64,000 nucleotides of DNA from Meghimatium bilineatum (taxonomy: Eukaryota; Mollusca; Gastropoda; Stylommatophora; Philomycidae): NCBI GenBank assembly GCA_034231615.1, contig CM067306.1, forward strand, positions 38,397,530 to 38,461,529. The letters are read 5' to 3'. Made by a program: the position numbers and the translations under genes. The notes beneath the pieces were generated by a model, which saw only the letters and a program-made list of their open reading frames with translations, was not told the origin of the DNA and did no database searches. Below, piece by piece: positions 1 through 13,100 of this stretch (the stretch's first letter is position 1; the number at the start of each line of letters is the position of its first letter).

Positions 1-1033
1 AAGAATCTCTCCTTGCTTGTAGGTCAGTGGAGACGGATCCTAACACACAATGAAAGAAACAAAAATATATTAACAAATGAATTGTAATTATTGATCACTC
101 TACTTAGAAAACAATGAGAGGAAATCTGATAGATATGTTTAATAAAAAATATACTGTGTAACTTCTCCAAACAATAATTTTGTTGGTAAATAATCTGGGC
201 GAAGATAAAGACATTGAAAAATCTGGTACTACCTACTACAACAACTGCAGATCTCCCGTATTCTAAATATAGCACGATTTTGCGTCTAAACACTCTAAAT
301 ATAGTTTGATTTAATGTGACAACAATATGACGTAATTTTTGTGCGCTTTAAAAATTTGCATCATTGTGAAAGAAATGTTTGTGCCAACTAATTTTTAACA
401 ACTTATTCATCGTTCCAACAGTTCATTCTACAAATAATACAGCTTATCCCTAACCATATTGATACTAGTCCCGATTCTGAGGATATAGATAACTCAGATG
501 ATATCTGCAGCACAGATGTTTCAAATGTGTGGTCAGACACGTGTGATATTTTCATTTTCTGGCAATAATGATGTAATAATTCAAACACCTGATCATGCAC
601 AATTTTAAAGAATCTTTGAATGTGTATCACATGATACTATTACACAACATATTTGTTATGAGACAAATGAATACGCTGGCTAGTATATTACTGGTAGGAA
701 AAACTAGAAGTCCGGGATCATGTTTCCACAATGGCAATACAATATGGCAATATTGGGGGGGGGGGGGAGTAGAAAAAGAAGATTGTACTATACCTATTTG
801 CTGAGATAGAGTAGATTTCAGACGTTCAATTTTAATCAAAATAATCCTCTCAGATGGGAATCAAATTATTAATCACAATGTTAATGCGTCAGTGAACTAT
901 CTACTGCTTCACTTGGCTTCAAATAACAGTTTACTATTCCTTGCACCCTTCTTCCTAATAACCCATAATGATATGGGCTGTACACTTTTCAATAGCCACA
1001 CTTGCATTTATATAACATAAATTAAGTACTTAC
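1..1033. other. Intron/unassigned; no exon recognised
   Basis: I see no INTS9 exon here although the gene should continue leftwards. There is a 13-base G run at 755-767. A Ser/Asp-rich stretch around 470-520 has no convincing reading frame. Confidence 0.5.
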
Positions 1034-1183
1034 ATAGTCAATTGTCAGATCACTTCGCAGAGGTTCTAGAACTGGAGGCCGTGTGTATGTTTCAGAGGCA
1101 ACCAAATGAAGTGGCCTCAGATCACGGATCAACTTATTAGCTTGTGAGAAGTTTAGGCTGGTGTCTATAGGGCAGTAGCAAAC
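1034..1183 (-). CDS. INTS9: INTS9 visible exon 15 (return to metallo-beta-lactamase fold)
   Basis: Fifty codons: [39 protein letters not shown] and SDLTIDY. Donor GTAAGT. The acceptor AACTAG and the first codons are copied three more times just upstream (1200-1290). Further exons should lie left of position 1; I found none in 1-1033. Confidence 0.95.
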
Positions 1184-4100
1184 CTAGTTAGAAACAAAAG
1201 GGCAGTAGCAAACCTAGTTAGAAAACAAAAGGGCAGTAACAAACCTAGTTAGAAATAAAAGGGCAGTAACAAAATTAGTTAGACATAAAAAGACGGCAGT
1301 ACAATTTTGTGGTAAAATATGTTCCAAAGAGAACTAAAAATAAAAGCCAAACAAAATGTAAAATTGACAAAATTGAATATGACTCTGGCAAGCCTCTATA
1401 CTCAAGGCTAGAAGACAAAGTCAGTGACTGAGTAAATGACTGAAGCTGAGTGGGAGAACTAATAGCTAAACTGGTTCCTCTGAGGTCTTTAACGAGTCAT
1501 TGTAGCACTTCTTTTGGCCACCTTGAGAACGTATGCCATTTAGCAACTCACCATAGAGAAGCATGTTTGGTAGGCGATGATCTGGCATATGTCTCACATG
1601 ACCTGCCCAATGAATCTATGTCTGCATCAGAATAGCGCCAATGCAAGGGATACCAGTGTCAAGAACAGTGGTATCCAGAATGTTGTACACTTTTTCTGAG
1701 ACAAGTTCCGTAAACGTGATTGAGTTTCCTCACGTGTCACCTATGGTTGGTTGCTGATCCAGCGGTCCATGGGCTCATGCCCTTTGACCTAATGTCATTA
1801 TATTGCTGGGAAGTCTGTGGATTTTCGGCCCACCCCGGGACAGAGCCAGAGAATAACATCACACCTCCAGGAAGGTAGGTTTCAACCTATGCACTGCTCC
1901 TAGCGACTGTAGCCAAGATAGGGTTCACTGTGTTCAATCCCCGCCACCAATTGACTACTGGTTATGCCGAACTTCTCTATTGCTCCAGGCATGCAACCAA
2001 ATGTTCAAGTCAAAAGGATTGTCACGTCCTGAGTCACTGTGCCTCTATGATGGGTCTAAGCCATAGGAAAAAAACAGTGCCGTCAGTTTCCTCCTCCCCA
2101 TTGCTGCACAGTACATCTCTGGCTCCCTCCCAACCACAGAGGGTGCATACATATATATTCAGATAAACATGAAACACATTTCAACAACAAAATAAATGCA
2201 CAATTGTATAGATGATGTGCCATGAAGCTTCTATAAGAAGATAACCTCAATATAACGGCATGTCATCCACTAAGGTTTTCTGTTGCATGGGTGGTATGTC
2301 TAGTGGGCCATTGGTGACGTGTCACCTATACACAATATATGATTCACTAGTGTATAACAGATTGGAAGTTACCACAACTCTGTAAACTATCAGCTTAGTC
2401 TGTAAATTAATACCATTTCTATGCCACAAAGTTGCGTACTGTCTGTGAAAGTGCTGCTTGTCTTGGAGATCCTGGTAACTAAGTAAAGAACTACAGACTG
2501 CAACAGGACAGAAGAAAACTGCTATTGGGTCAACAATATATCCCAGAAATAGAACCAGAACCCCAGACGAAGACGGATGTGTCGGGACATTGGCACAAAT
2601 AAAACAGTGATACAACACATTTCCATTCTCTGGACTACATCCTGCTGGAAATCTAGTAGGATAATGGTCTTGCTACAAGGATGATCCAGCGGGAGTTTGA
2701 GAATGAACGCTGAAGAAGAACCAGAACCTAGTTTAGATGAAGTTAGATAGACCATTAAAAACCTGAAGAGAGGGAAATCTCCAGGGTGTGATAACTGCTG
2801 AAATGATCCAGGCAGTATGAGAAATCACCATCTATCACAAACTCTGCACCAAGATCTGGAAAAGTGAAGTTTGGCCCAAGGAATTGATACGATTAGTCTA
2901 CGTATACGCTACAGAAGAAGGGAAATTTAACACCATGCACCAACTACAAAGAATGGAAATTTAATACCATGCACCAACTACAGAACTATTGCAATGATCA
3001 GTCACGATAGCAAAATACAACTTGGTATCATCATGAAAAGGCTACAACATAAGCTGGAAGAAGAGTTAAATGAAGCACAGGCAGGTTTCAGACACGGCAG
3101 AGGCACCATAGACCATATTTTCAATATGTGGAACATCATAGAGAAATGCAGAGAGTTTAATGTTGATCTTATGTCAATAACCTCAACTGACAAAGATATA
3201 TTACATAGTATGGTCTCTATTGTCTACACTACATACAAAATTGTTGAAGCTAATGGCCTTTTGTGTCTTGCCGTGTGTTGCAGGGGCCAGAAAGGGGAGC
3301 AAAGAATAGCAACACTGTTTACCTTTCACGCATGTTGTAAAAGGCGAATAAGGAGGTTATGGGATGGAGTTGGCTGTCCCATCCTATATAGGGTCAGTGA
3401 CCCAAAGCCATGCTGAAGTCGGATGTGTCAGGCTGAAAGGCGCAGATATCGCTGTTGACACAACGCATTCCGTTCTCCTGACTACATCCTGCTAATCTGC
3501 AGGAGTTTGAGAATGAACGCAGAAGAAGAAGAAGAAAAGTGAGTCTTTCATGGCATCCATAAATAGAATTCAAAGCAGGAATATAATATTCTTCTTCTTC
3601 TTCTTCATCTTTTTTCAGTCAGATATCAGGTTACAGCACCAATAGCTGAATAGAATATCCATAACAAATCTACGTTTAAGGATGTATGAGCTTTTCATCA
3701 GTGTTGTTTGTTTTCTGTCTTCTCCCTCAAATGACTGGATGCCTCAACGCAGCGCAGTACTCTATGCTGTATGTTTTTAGTCAGTTCTTCAAAAGAATTT
3801 GGGTTGATCATGAAATCTTTCAAAGCTGTTTTGCAGATGTCCTTATATCTCAGTTTTGGTCTGCCCCCTTTGCCGTCGACCAGATGAGAGCTTATCACAG
3901 AAATAAGAACTAAACATACAAACAAGCAAAAATTTACCCTCAGGGCAAGAGGTAAAAATGGCGCCAGCGCATCAAGATGTGGAAAATCTGGTTCTGTGGG
4001 CAGACAACAAAACTTGGTTACAAAACATGAGTTATCTCCCATTGCATGAAGCAGAAACTACCACTTTAACCTTTAGCAAGCCAGATTAAAAAATACGAAA

Positions 4101-7100
4101 CGTCTCCCTGCCACCGGATTCTTTTTTGAAAATTTTCATTATTGATGGTGACTGTTTTGAAAATGTGATAATTTTTTGGTTGTTAGAGATATTTAAATAA
4201 TATTTGCACATATAAATAAAGAATTGAATTATGCATATATTGGTGTAATTTATGTACGTGTGTGTGTGATACCAGTCGTATGAGAAAGTGGTAAAGACGT
4301 TTTTCACAAAAAACATATATTTTATAACAAATAAAGAGGGAAAAAATAAGGAAAAAAAATAACTTACCTTACATATCGAATTCCTTGGCAACACTGTCAA
4401 CTAAATCACGTAAATCTGTTGTATTTATGTTCTTTCACTGCGAAATTATCAAAATATAGCCGGGGGAACTGTATAAAACATGTAGATTTGCAGTAAAATC
4501 GTTCTTTGAGCTTAGGCCTAGAGTTATTTTTTCTGCCACTTCAAAATATTCGATATCAAATGTACAAGTCCCCATACCAGCACGGCATTCTGTATATTCA
4601 CTGCTGTGAAACTAAATAACCTAATAATCCATGATTCAATGTTATTTTATTTGAAATACGATGAAATAAAGGTCTGTAAAACCGATCCATCATCATGGCA
4701 TCGTACCGGTGTACAGATGTGGTCAGATTAATTGCTCTTAAACTTTTACGAATAGCCAGCCATTCTCAAAAACGATCATGTCGGAAGTGGGGGATGTACC
4801 GGCTTCGATTGCGCATGTCCCCAGCTATGTGCACGACTGTGGTACGTGTAAATCTCACGATAATCTCGCTGGGTGGGACGGCCCGCCATCAGCGCGCGCG
4901 GCCATTTTGTTTTTCGGCGGCTGGATATCATATCGGCTCGGTGAAGGTTAATGACCAACCATCTAGAGCGTACTAATCTCCCATTACCATGTGTGTTCAT
5001 ACATTTTTTTTTTAAATTGATAAAATTTGAACAGATGTGTATAAAATAGAGCTCATGATCTACGTGTAGAGCTGTGAAAATGTTCTATGTATTATAATGA
5101 ATGTTTATTTTGAATGAGTTTGAAAGCCCCAGAGTATTTCAAGAGCTAAATCAAATGATGATGTGATTGCATGTATTAGGGGTGTCTGTGGCTATCTAAT
5201 AGAAATAACTAGCATAATGTATTACTGTTGTTGGTTGAACTAATAACTAACCGTTTGGTTATTTATATATGGTTATCTTATAGCCAAGTTGATAGCAACC
5301 CAGATAGAAGTAAAGGTCAAGTAACGATTCAAATGGGTGACAAAAAAAGGTTAGTATGACTACAGGTTGTGACGCACAAGCTGACAATAGGTTATGACGC
5401 ACAAGCTGATTACATGTTGTGACGCACAAGCTGGCAATAGGTTGTGACGCACAAGCTGATGTACTGGTGTTACAACTATGAATGTCCAACACTCAGTGGA
5501 ATGGTATGTATACATGTATATGTATGAATTTGTATGCATACAAATGTATACATACCACTGCTGAAATCAGATATGTTGAGCCATTGGTACACTAAAATTG
5601 AGACACAATGCATTCTCTGGACTACATCCTGCTGAAAATCTAATATGACAATTATCCTGCTATAAGAGAGATTCAATGGCAGTTGAGAATGAAGGCAATA
5701 GAGACAGAGGGTGACAATGTGAGAAAATATTAGATAATTTAACAACCTGACATGGCAGAGAAACATCAACAATTCTGATACAACACAGACCTGTGGAGAG
5801 CCATGATCGCCTATGCCAGCCGGCATGGCACCTGATGATGATTCAATAATAGTTAAACCAGTGTGGAAACCAGGACTTGGACCTCTAGTTCAGGGAGCAA
5901 GAATAGGGCCACTGTCTTCTTTCTAGGCATGTTAGAAACGACTGAGGAAAGTTGAAAGATAGCCTGACACTCTGTCAGCAGTGAAAAAATTCCTTGTCAC
6001 AACTTGTCTCAATTTCTAACTTGTGTTGTTTTCTATCAAATAATTCCTTGTCACAACTTGTCTCAATTTCTAACTTGTGTTGTTTTCTATCAAATAATTC
6101 CTTGTCACAACTTGTCTCAATTTCTATTTTTTGTTGTTTTCTATCAAATAATTCCCATGCATGATGAAGAGATGCATGGGAGAGGATATTGCACCTTGTG
6201 TGGCAGTCTTCTTGGTGACTGAGCATGCTAGATGTGCCATCACTGTAGATTGGTCAACAAATCTGACTGAAGGATGATGAGATAGTTCCTCTGAAAGTGT
6301 GTGCTGTGCTCCTGGCAGGATGTGGTAATCTTGGGGATACAGATACACTAGAGTGTCTCCCTTCAGGGACCAAACATTCATCAATAATTCCCAAATGTAA
6401 CTATGCCTTTAAGACCTTACATGAGTCCAGGTGTCACCTCAGTTACACAACTGAGAGGAATTTGTGCTTTTGTCAGGAAGGCTATGAACTGTCAAGGGCT
6501 AACTCCCAAAACTAAAGGGATTATTTTATCATCCCCATCTAATATTCAATAATAGTTGAAAGCTATGTCCTATAACAGGGCATGCTCAAATACTATGCAA
6601 GAATGAAAGCAATAACATACCAGTAAATATAATTGTGTTCGCAGAAGAGTTGCCCCACAATTCAATGAAATGTACAATGTCTCCCATACGTAGAGATGGA
6701 TGCCCAGCAAACAGTATGCATGGTGTGTGGAAGTCTGTTGTTAGACCAGCTGGGAGATAGACACAGTCATAACAGATGTTAGGGATGACAGTAATTATGA
6801 CAACAGGATGCAATAATCATAGTGATGATTGAGCTACAAATAATCATGGTTATGATTGAGCTACAAATAATCATGGAAATGGTAGAGTTATAAATAATTA
6901 TGGTGATGGTAGGGCTACAAATAACCATGGCGATGGTAGAGCTACAAATAATCATGGCGATGGTAGAGCTACAAATAATCATGGCGATGGTAGAGCTACA
7001 AATAACCATGGCGATGGTAGAGCTACAAATAACCATGGCGATGGTAGAGCTACAAATAACCATGGCGATGGTAGAGCTACAAATAACCATGGCAATGGTA

Positions 7101-10100
7101 GAGCTACAAATAACCATGGCGATGGTAGAGCTACAAATAATCATGGCGATGGTAGAGCTACAAATAACTATGGCGATGGTAGAGCTACAAATAATCATGG
7201 CGATGGTAGAGCTACAAATAACCATGGCGATGGTAGAGCTACAAATAACCATGGCGATGGTAGAGCTACAAATAACCATGGCGATGGTAGAGCTACAAAT
7301 AACCATGGCGATGGTAGAGCTACAAATAACCATGGCGATGGTAGAGCTACAAATAACCATGGTGATGGTAGGGCTATAAATAACCATGGTGATGGTAGGG
7401 CTATATATAATTATGGTGATGGTAGAGATACAAGTAATCAGTTTCAGAATTCAGGGCAAATATTGTGGTTCTCAGCACACAATTTGAACTACTTTTGTTT
7501 AGAATAGGCAGAACTCTTCAACATTTTTGGATTGAATGGTCAGATTGAGAATAATTCATATTGGTATGGTGAATACTTTTTTTTGACGTAGTAGCTCCAA
7601 GTAGTGTTTTCCGAAGTCAGGGATCTTTGCATACAGCACCAAAAGTACTGTATGCTATGGTCACCCAGGATAGTGGGCTATAAAAAAATTACTTGACTAA
7701 CAGTGATTTAGTCAGCAAGATATATTTTGCCCACCACTACATTAGGGGCTGCTGCATAAATAATGGTCTGTTTTGTGACCAAAAGAAAATTTTTACAAGG
7801 AAAGTTGCTGATATTCAACATCCAGTTTTGTGTGACATGTCACCAACATCCAGTTTTGTGTGACATGTCACCAACATCTAGTTTTGTGTGATGTCACCAA
7901 CATCCAGTTTTACATCACATGTCACCAACATCCAGTTTTACACGACATGTCACCAACATCCAGTTTTGCATGACATGTCACCAACATCCAGTTTTATGTG
8001 ATATGTCACCAACATCCAGTTTTACATGACATGTCACCAACATCCAGTTTTGCATGACATGTCACCAACATCCAGTTTTGCATGACATGTCACCAACATC
8101 CAGTTTTATGTGATATGTCACCAACATCCAGTTTTGCGTGATATGTCACCAACATTCAGTTTTGCGTGACATGTCACCAACATCCAGTTTTATGTGGCAT
8201 GTCACCAACATCCAGTTTTACATGACATGTCACCAACATCCAGTTTTATGTGACATGTCACCAACATCCAGTTTTATGTGACATGTCACCAACATCCAGT
8301 TTTATGTGACATGTCACCAACATCCAGTTTTGTGTGATATGCCAGACAGAAAACAATGATATCAATCCCTAACATTGTTTTAGTTTTACTCTGCGTTTAT
8401 TTGTAAATTCCTCCAGATTAGTAGGATTTTAGCCCAGAATGTGTTGTGTCATGGATTAATTAGGCTGCAATATCTGCACCGTTCAACCTGACACATTTGA
8501 TTTGAGCATGTTTCCGGGTCCTTTTGACATCTATGAGATTGAACATGCAATCCAACAACCCCTAAACCTCATACCCCACTCTCCAATAAACCTAAAATTA
8601 GTCTCATGACATACGTGGGAGTTCTCAATGTCTCTTCTTTGCTCCCCTTTAAGGCCCTGACAACAAATTACAAGTATTTACTTATAATTTGGGTATATAA
8701 TGACAACTGTATATAGACATGGAAGCTAACTCTTAATAACCAAACATGTAAGACTTACTGTGAATACTGGAGAAGTTTTTTAGTCTCCCTTTACTGAGAA
8801 GCTGAGGATGAAGTTGAAAGTGTGGAAATGCTTAACACTATATAATGACAAAGTTCAACATCAAAATAAGAAGATGGGTATATGTTGAATATATAATGAG
8901 AAAATTACAAATAATCAATAGCAAACAATCTTTCAGATGGAAAACAGCTAGGAAAAGAAAACAAAGTTGACGTAAACACTACAGTGATCACTGATGAGAC
9001 TTAAACACTACAGCAATCACTGATGAGACTTAAACACTACAGCGATCACTGATGTGACTTAAACACTACAGCGATCACTGATGAGACTTAAACACTACAG
9101 CGATCACTGATGAGACTTAAACACTACAGCGATCACTGATGAGACATAAGATGCTAAGATGACAGACAGTTGATTTCCTTGCTCCATATATAATTCTAGC
9201 CAACAAGCACTTATGTTGTTCTGTCAGTATTCCACCCTTTCTTCTGTCCTCTCAGTTTAACTGGTAGCACTGGTAGCCTCTGAGTTTGAAAGATATATCC
9301 TTGCTGAGGTGTTTTTTTTAAGGCGACTTATATTTACCTGTTCTTCCTACAGGATATTTTCCAGCTCAAATTTCTTACTGTAACCATCCTTTTTTTCTGT
9401 CGACATTTTCAGCATTCCAGTGCATTATTATAAGTGGTTTTTGTTTTAAGAAAAACCTGTATAAAAGAGTTTATAACATAATAGATACATGGAAGCAAAT
9501 GGAAAGTAAAGCTAAAGAGAGAAACAGATGGATTATTGTAACTGGAAAGAAAAGCTAAAGAGAGAAACAGATGGATTATTGTAACTGGAAAGAAAAGCTA
9601 AAGAGAGAAACAGATGGATTATTGTAACTGGAAGGAAAAGATAATGAGAGAAACAGATGGATTATTGTAACTGGAAAGAAAAGTTAAAAAGAGAAACAGA
9701 TGGATTATTGTAATTGGAAGGAAAAGATAAAGAGAGAAACAGATGGATTATTGTAACTGGAAGGAAAAGCTAAAGAGAGAAACAGATGGTTTTTTGTAAC
9801 TGGAAGGAAAAGATAAAGTGAGAAACAGATGGATTACTGTAACTGGAAGGAAAAGCTAAAGGGAGACAAATAGATTACTGTAACTGGAAGGAAAAGCTAA
9901 AGGGAGACAAATGGATTACTGTAACTGGAAGGAAAAACTAAAGGAAAAAACAAATGGATTATTGTTATTAAAATAACGGTTACCTATTACAGTGATACAC
10001 ACTTCTTTCAACCATTAACCCAATTTAGTCATATTAGCTTTATAGCATAGATAAATAATAAAACTTATGATTCGCTAAATCTCTGAGGTATATATTAAAC

Positions 10101-13100
10101 ATGCTACAAACAGATTGAAGACTAGTGCTCTAAGACCAAAGCTGACAGAAACCATATGCAAGTCCAGATCAGCACATCCAAACAACTATTACAATCGTAT
10201 AAACTTACGTCTGCATGTGGAAATGGACATTCTGGTAAAAACACCTTTGACTGTTTGCCAGATGACAACCTGAAATTGATAAAACCTTCTCTTTACTCTG
10301 ACCTCTAATGGTAAGGTAAAGTTGTAAATGATATCAGCAAATGAAGTCAGTACATGAAAAGGGTTAATGAAATCAGTAAAGCAAAATCAGTAAATGAAGC
10401 AAGTTAATGAAATCAGTAAAGCAAAATCAGTAAATGAAGCAAGTTAATGAAGTCAGTAAATGAAGTCAGTAAATGAAGCAAGTTAATGAAATCAGTAAAT
10501 GAAGCAAGTTAATGAAGCAAGTTAATGAAGTCAGTAAATGAAGCAAGTTAATGAAATCAGTAAATGAAGCAAGTTAATGAAATCAGTAAATGAAGCAAGT
10601 TAATGAAGTCAGTAAATGAAGCAAGTTAATGAAATCAGTAAATGAAGCAAGTTAATGAAATCAGTAAATGAAATCAGTAAATGAAGCAAGTTAATGAAAT
10701 CAGTAAATGAAGCAAGTTAATGAAATCAGTAAATGAAATCAGTAAATGAAGCAAGTTAATGAAATCAGTAAATGAAGCAAGTTAATGAAATCAGTAAATG
10801 AAGCAAGTTAACTTTCTCCATGCCATCAGCATGAATATAAATTGACTTGTGGTTGTACTCCACTGAATGCTGTGGTTGCAGAATTGCGACCATCGCTAAG
10901 CAATTTTGTAAGTATGAAAAAAGGTTTTAATGTGACTTGTTTCTTTCTGGGAAGAGGGGGAACACTAATAATAATTATCTACCTTTGTCTTCAGTCTTTC
11001 CAGTCCAGGTCAGAGACCAGAATAATGGAACAAGAAGGCAATTTCAAATTTCGAGTCAAGCATCTTACGATCAACACAAATTAAGTTAAAATGAAAGGTG
11101 TGAGTCAGTCATTTAAAAAAATATTATTCAATACATTTCTTTAACTCTCTATGTCCGCTGAGCCGCTAATATCTACATTTTGGAGACTCACTATGCCGAA
11201 AAGCTGCTCAAATCTACATTTTAATATGAATTTACTATCGTGTTCAGCGAAGCAGGAAAACCGTACGGAGTCAAAGAGTTAATTAAATACTTATTAATTG
11301 CTTTGATAAATATGTGAAACTGGGAATTATATGTATTTTCAAATAAGATGTTATTGAACACAATATTTCCAGCAAAAGACGGATGTGTTGGGCCATTGGC
11401 GCAAATAAAACGGCAACACAACGCATTTCCATTCTCTGGACTACATCCAACTGGAAATCTTGTAGGACCATTCTCCTGTTACAAGAGAAATCCAGGGGGA
11501 ATTTGAGAATGAACGCTAAAGAAGAAGAACACAATATTTTCGTTATGAAATAACAATGCAACATTATGTAAGGAATTTACAACATATTGTTTGTGAAGTG
11601 AGCTGACAAATAATCTTACACCTGCTCAAGATTGGATTGAAGGTTAGTGACATCTAAGTGTTTTATGTTGGTTAGTTTGGTTATGTTAGTATGGTTATGT
11701 TAGTTTGGTTATGTTAGTATGATTGTGAAATAACTTTACAAATTTAATTAGAAATAAGATAGGAATAACAATCCTCATTTTTTGGCGACTTCAAAAGACA
11801 GGCAGGTTTGGAGAACATAGTCACAACAGGCAAAATTGAAGGCAACAGAGACAGAGGGTGACAACGTGAGAAAATATTAGACAGTTTGACAACCTGGCAC
11901 AGCAGGGAAACAACATCGATACATAATACTGTGGACAGAGAGCTGCGGAGAGCACTGACAGCCTACGCCAGCTGGCATGGCACCTGATGATGATAGGAAT
12001 TTATTTAAATAAAAATTTGTTGGTCAAGAAGGAGTGAGTCAGTCATTTAAAAAAAAATATTCAATACATTTTTATTATTACTACGCAATTTAAAAACAAT
12101 TCGGCAATCAGATTACATAATGTGTATAGTGGTTACACAATTCTTCAAAATCTGTTTTAAAAAACCTTTCTTCTTCTTCTTCTGTGTTCGTTCTCAAACT
12201 CCTGCAGATTAGCAGGATGTAGTCCGGAGAACGGAATGCGCTGTGTCATGGTTTACAGCATTGCTGCGATTTCTGCGCCTTTCGGCCTGACACATCCGAC
12301 TTCAGCATGGCTTTGGGTCACTGACCCTATATGGGATGGGACAGCCAACTCCATCCGATAACTTCTTTAGTCGCCTTTTACGACATGCGTGGAAGGTAAA
12401 TAGTGTTGCGATTCTTTGCTCCCCTTTCGGGCTAGGCAACACACGGGCGGAAAAAAACCTTAAAAAATTGTCACATCTGATAATGAAAATGTGTCAGAAC
12501 TTAGCGATTAAAGTGCTGATACTGAATGTATGCCTTCAGACTTGGAACTGAACGAAGATATTTTAGATCTAATGTCAACACCCACATGACGATCCGCAAG
12601 CAACTGTGTAAATAATGATTGATGGATGTTTGTTTAATCCATAATACTAAAGCTACTAAATGTTACAGACTGGTTTCAATGCAATTTTTGCACGAATATA
12701 TTTTATGGAAAGCAGTATTAACTATGAATTGTATTTAATTTAAGTTATTTGTGTTTTAAACTGATGGACAAAGCTGAAAGAAGATGGTTGTTATGGAATT
12801 TGATGTAAACAAATGTACATCATTGTATTAAGAGTGATGTAAACACAAGTTTATCATTGATTAAAGTTATCTTTTATGAAATAAATGTTCTCCAGCATCA
12901 ATAAATGTTTTTACAATATATTAATGAGTTTTTGATCAAGCAAATAAAATATTTTGGACATATTAAATGACATGATACCTTGTTGAAGACCTTACTTGAA
13001 GGTATAATCAGGGGAGGCAAGCAAGAGGTAGGCAGAGACACAAGTGGGAGAGTAACATCACGAGATGGATAGGTTGCAGTCTAGCAGACTGAACCACCAA

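Noticed and set aside
403-630. Transposase-like acidic ORF near 470-520
   Set aside because: No stable frame and no DDE or zinc-finger motif; too little to call.
3002-3193. Minus-strand ORF
   Set aside because: Shadow of the LINE RT frame on the plus strand.
6900-7379. 159-codon ORF of repeated MAMVELQIT
   Set aside because: Translation of a 27-bp minisatellite; open on both strands.
8968-9147. Hammerhead ribozyme in the 29-bp repeat (CTGATGAG present)
   Set aside because: No GAAA partner box and no stem II complement within or across units.
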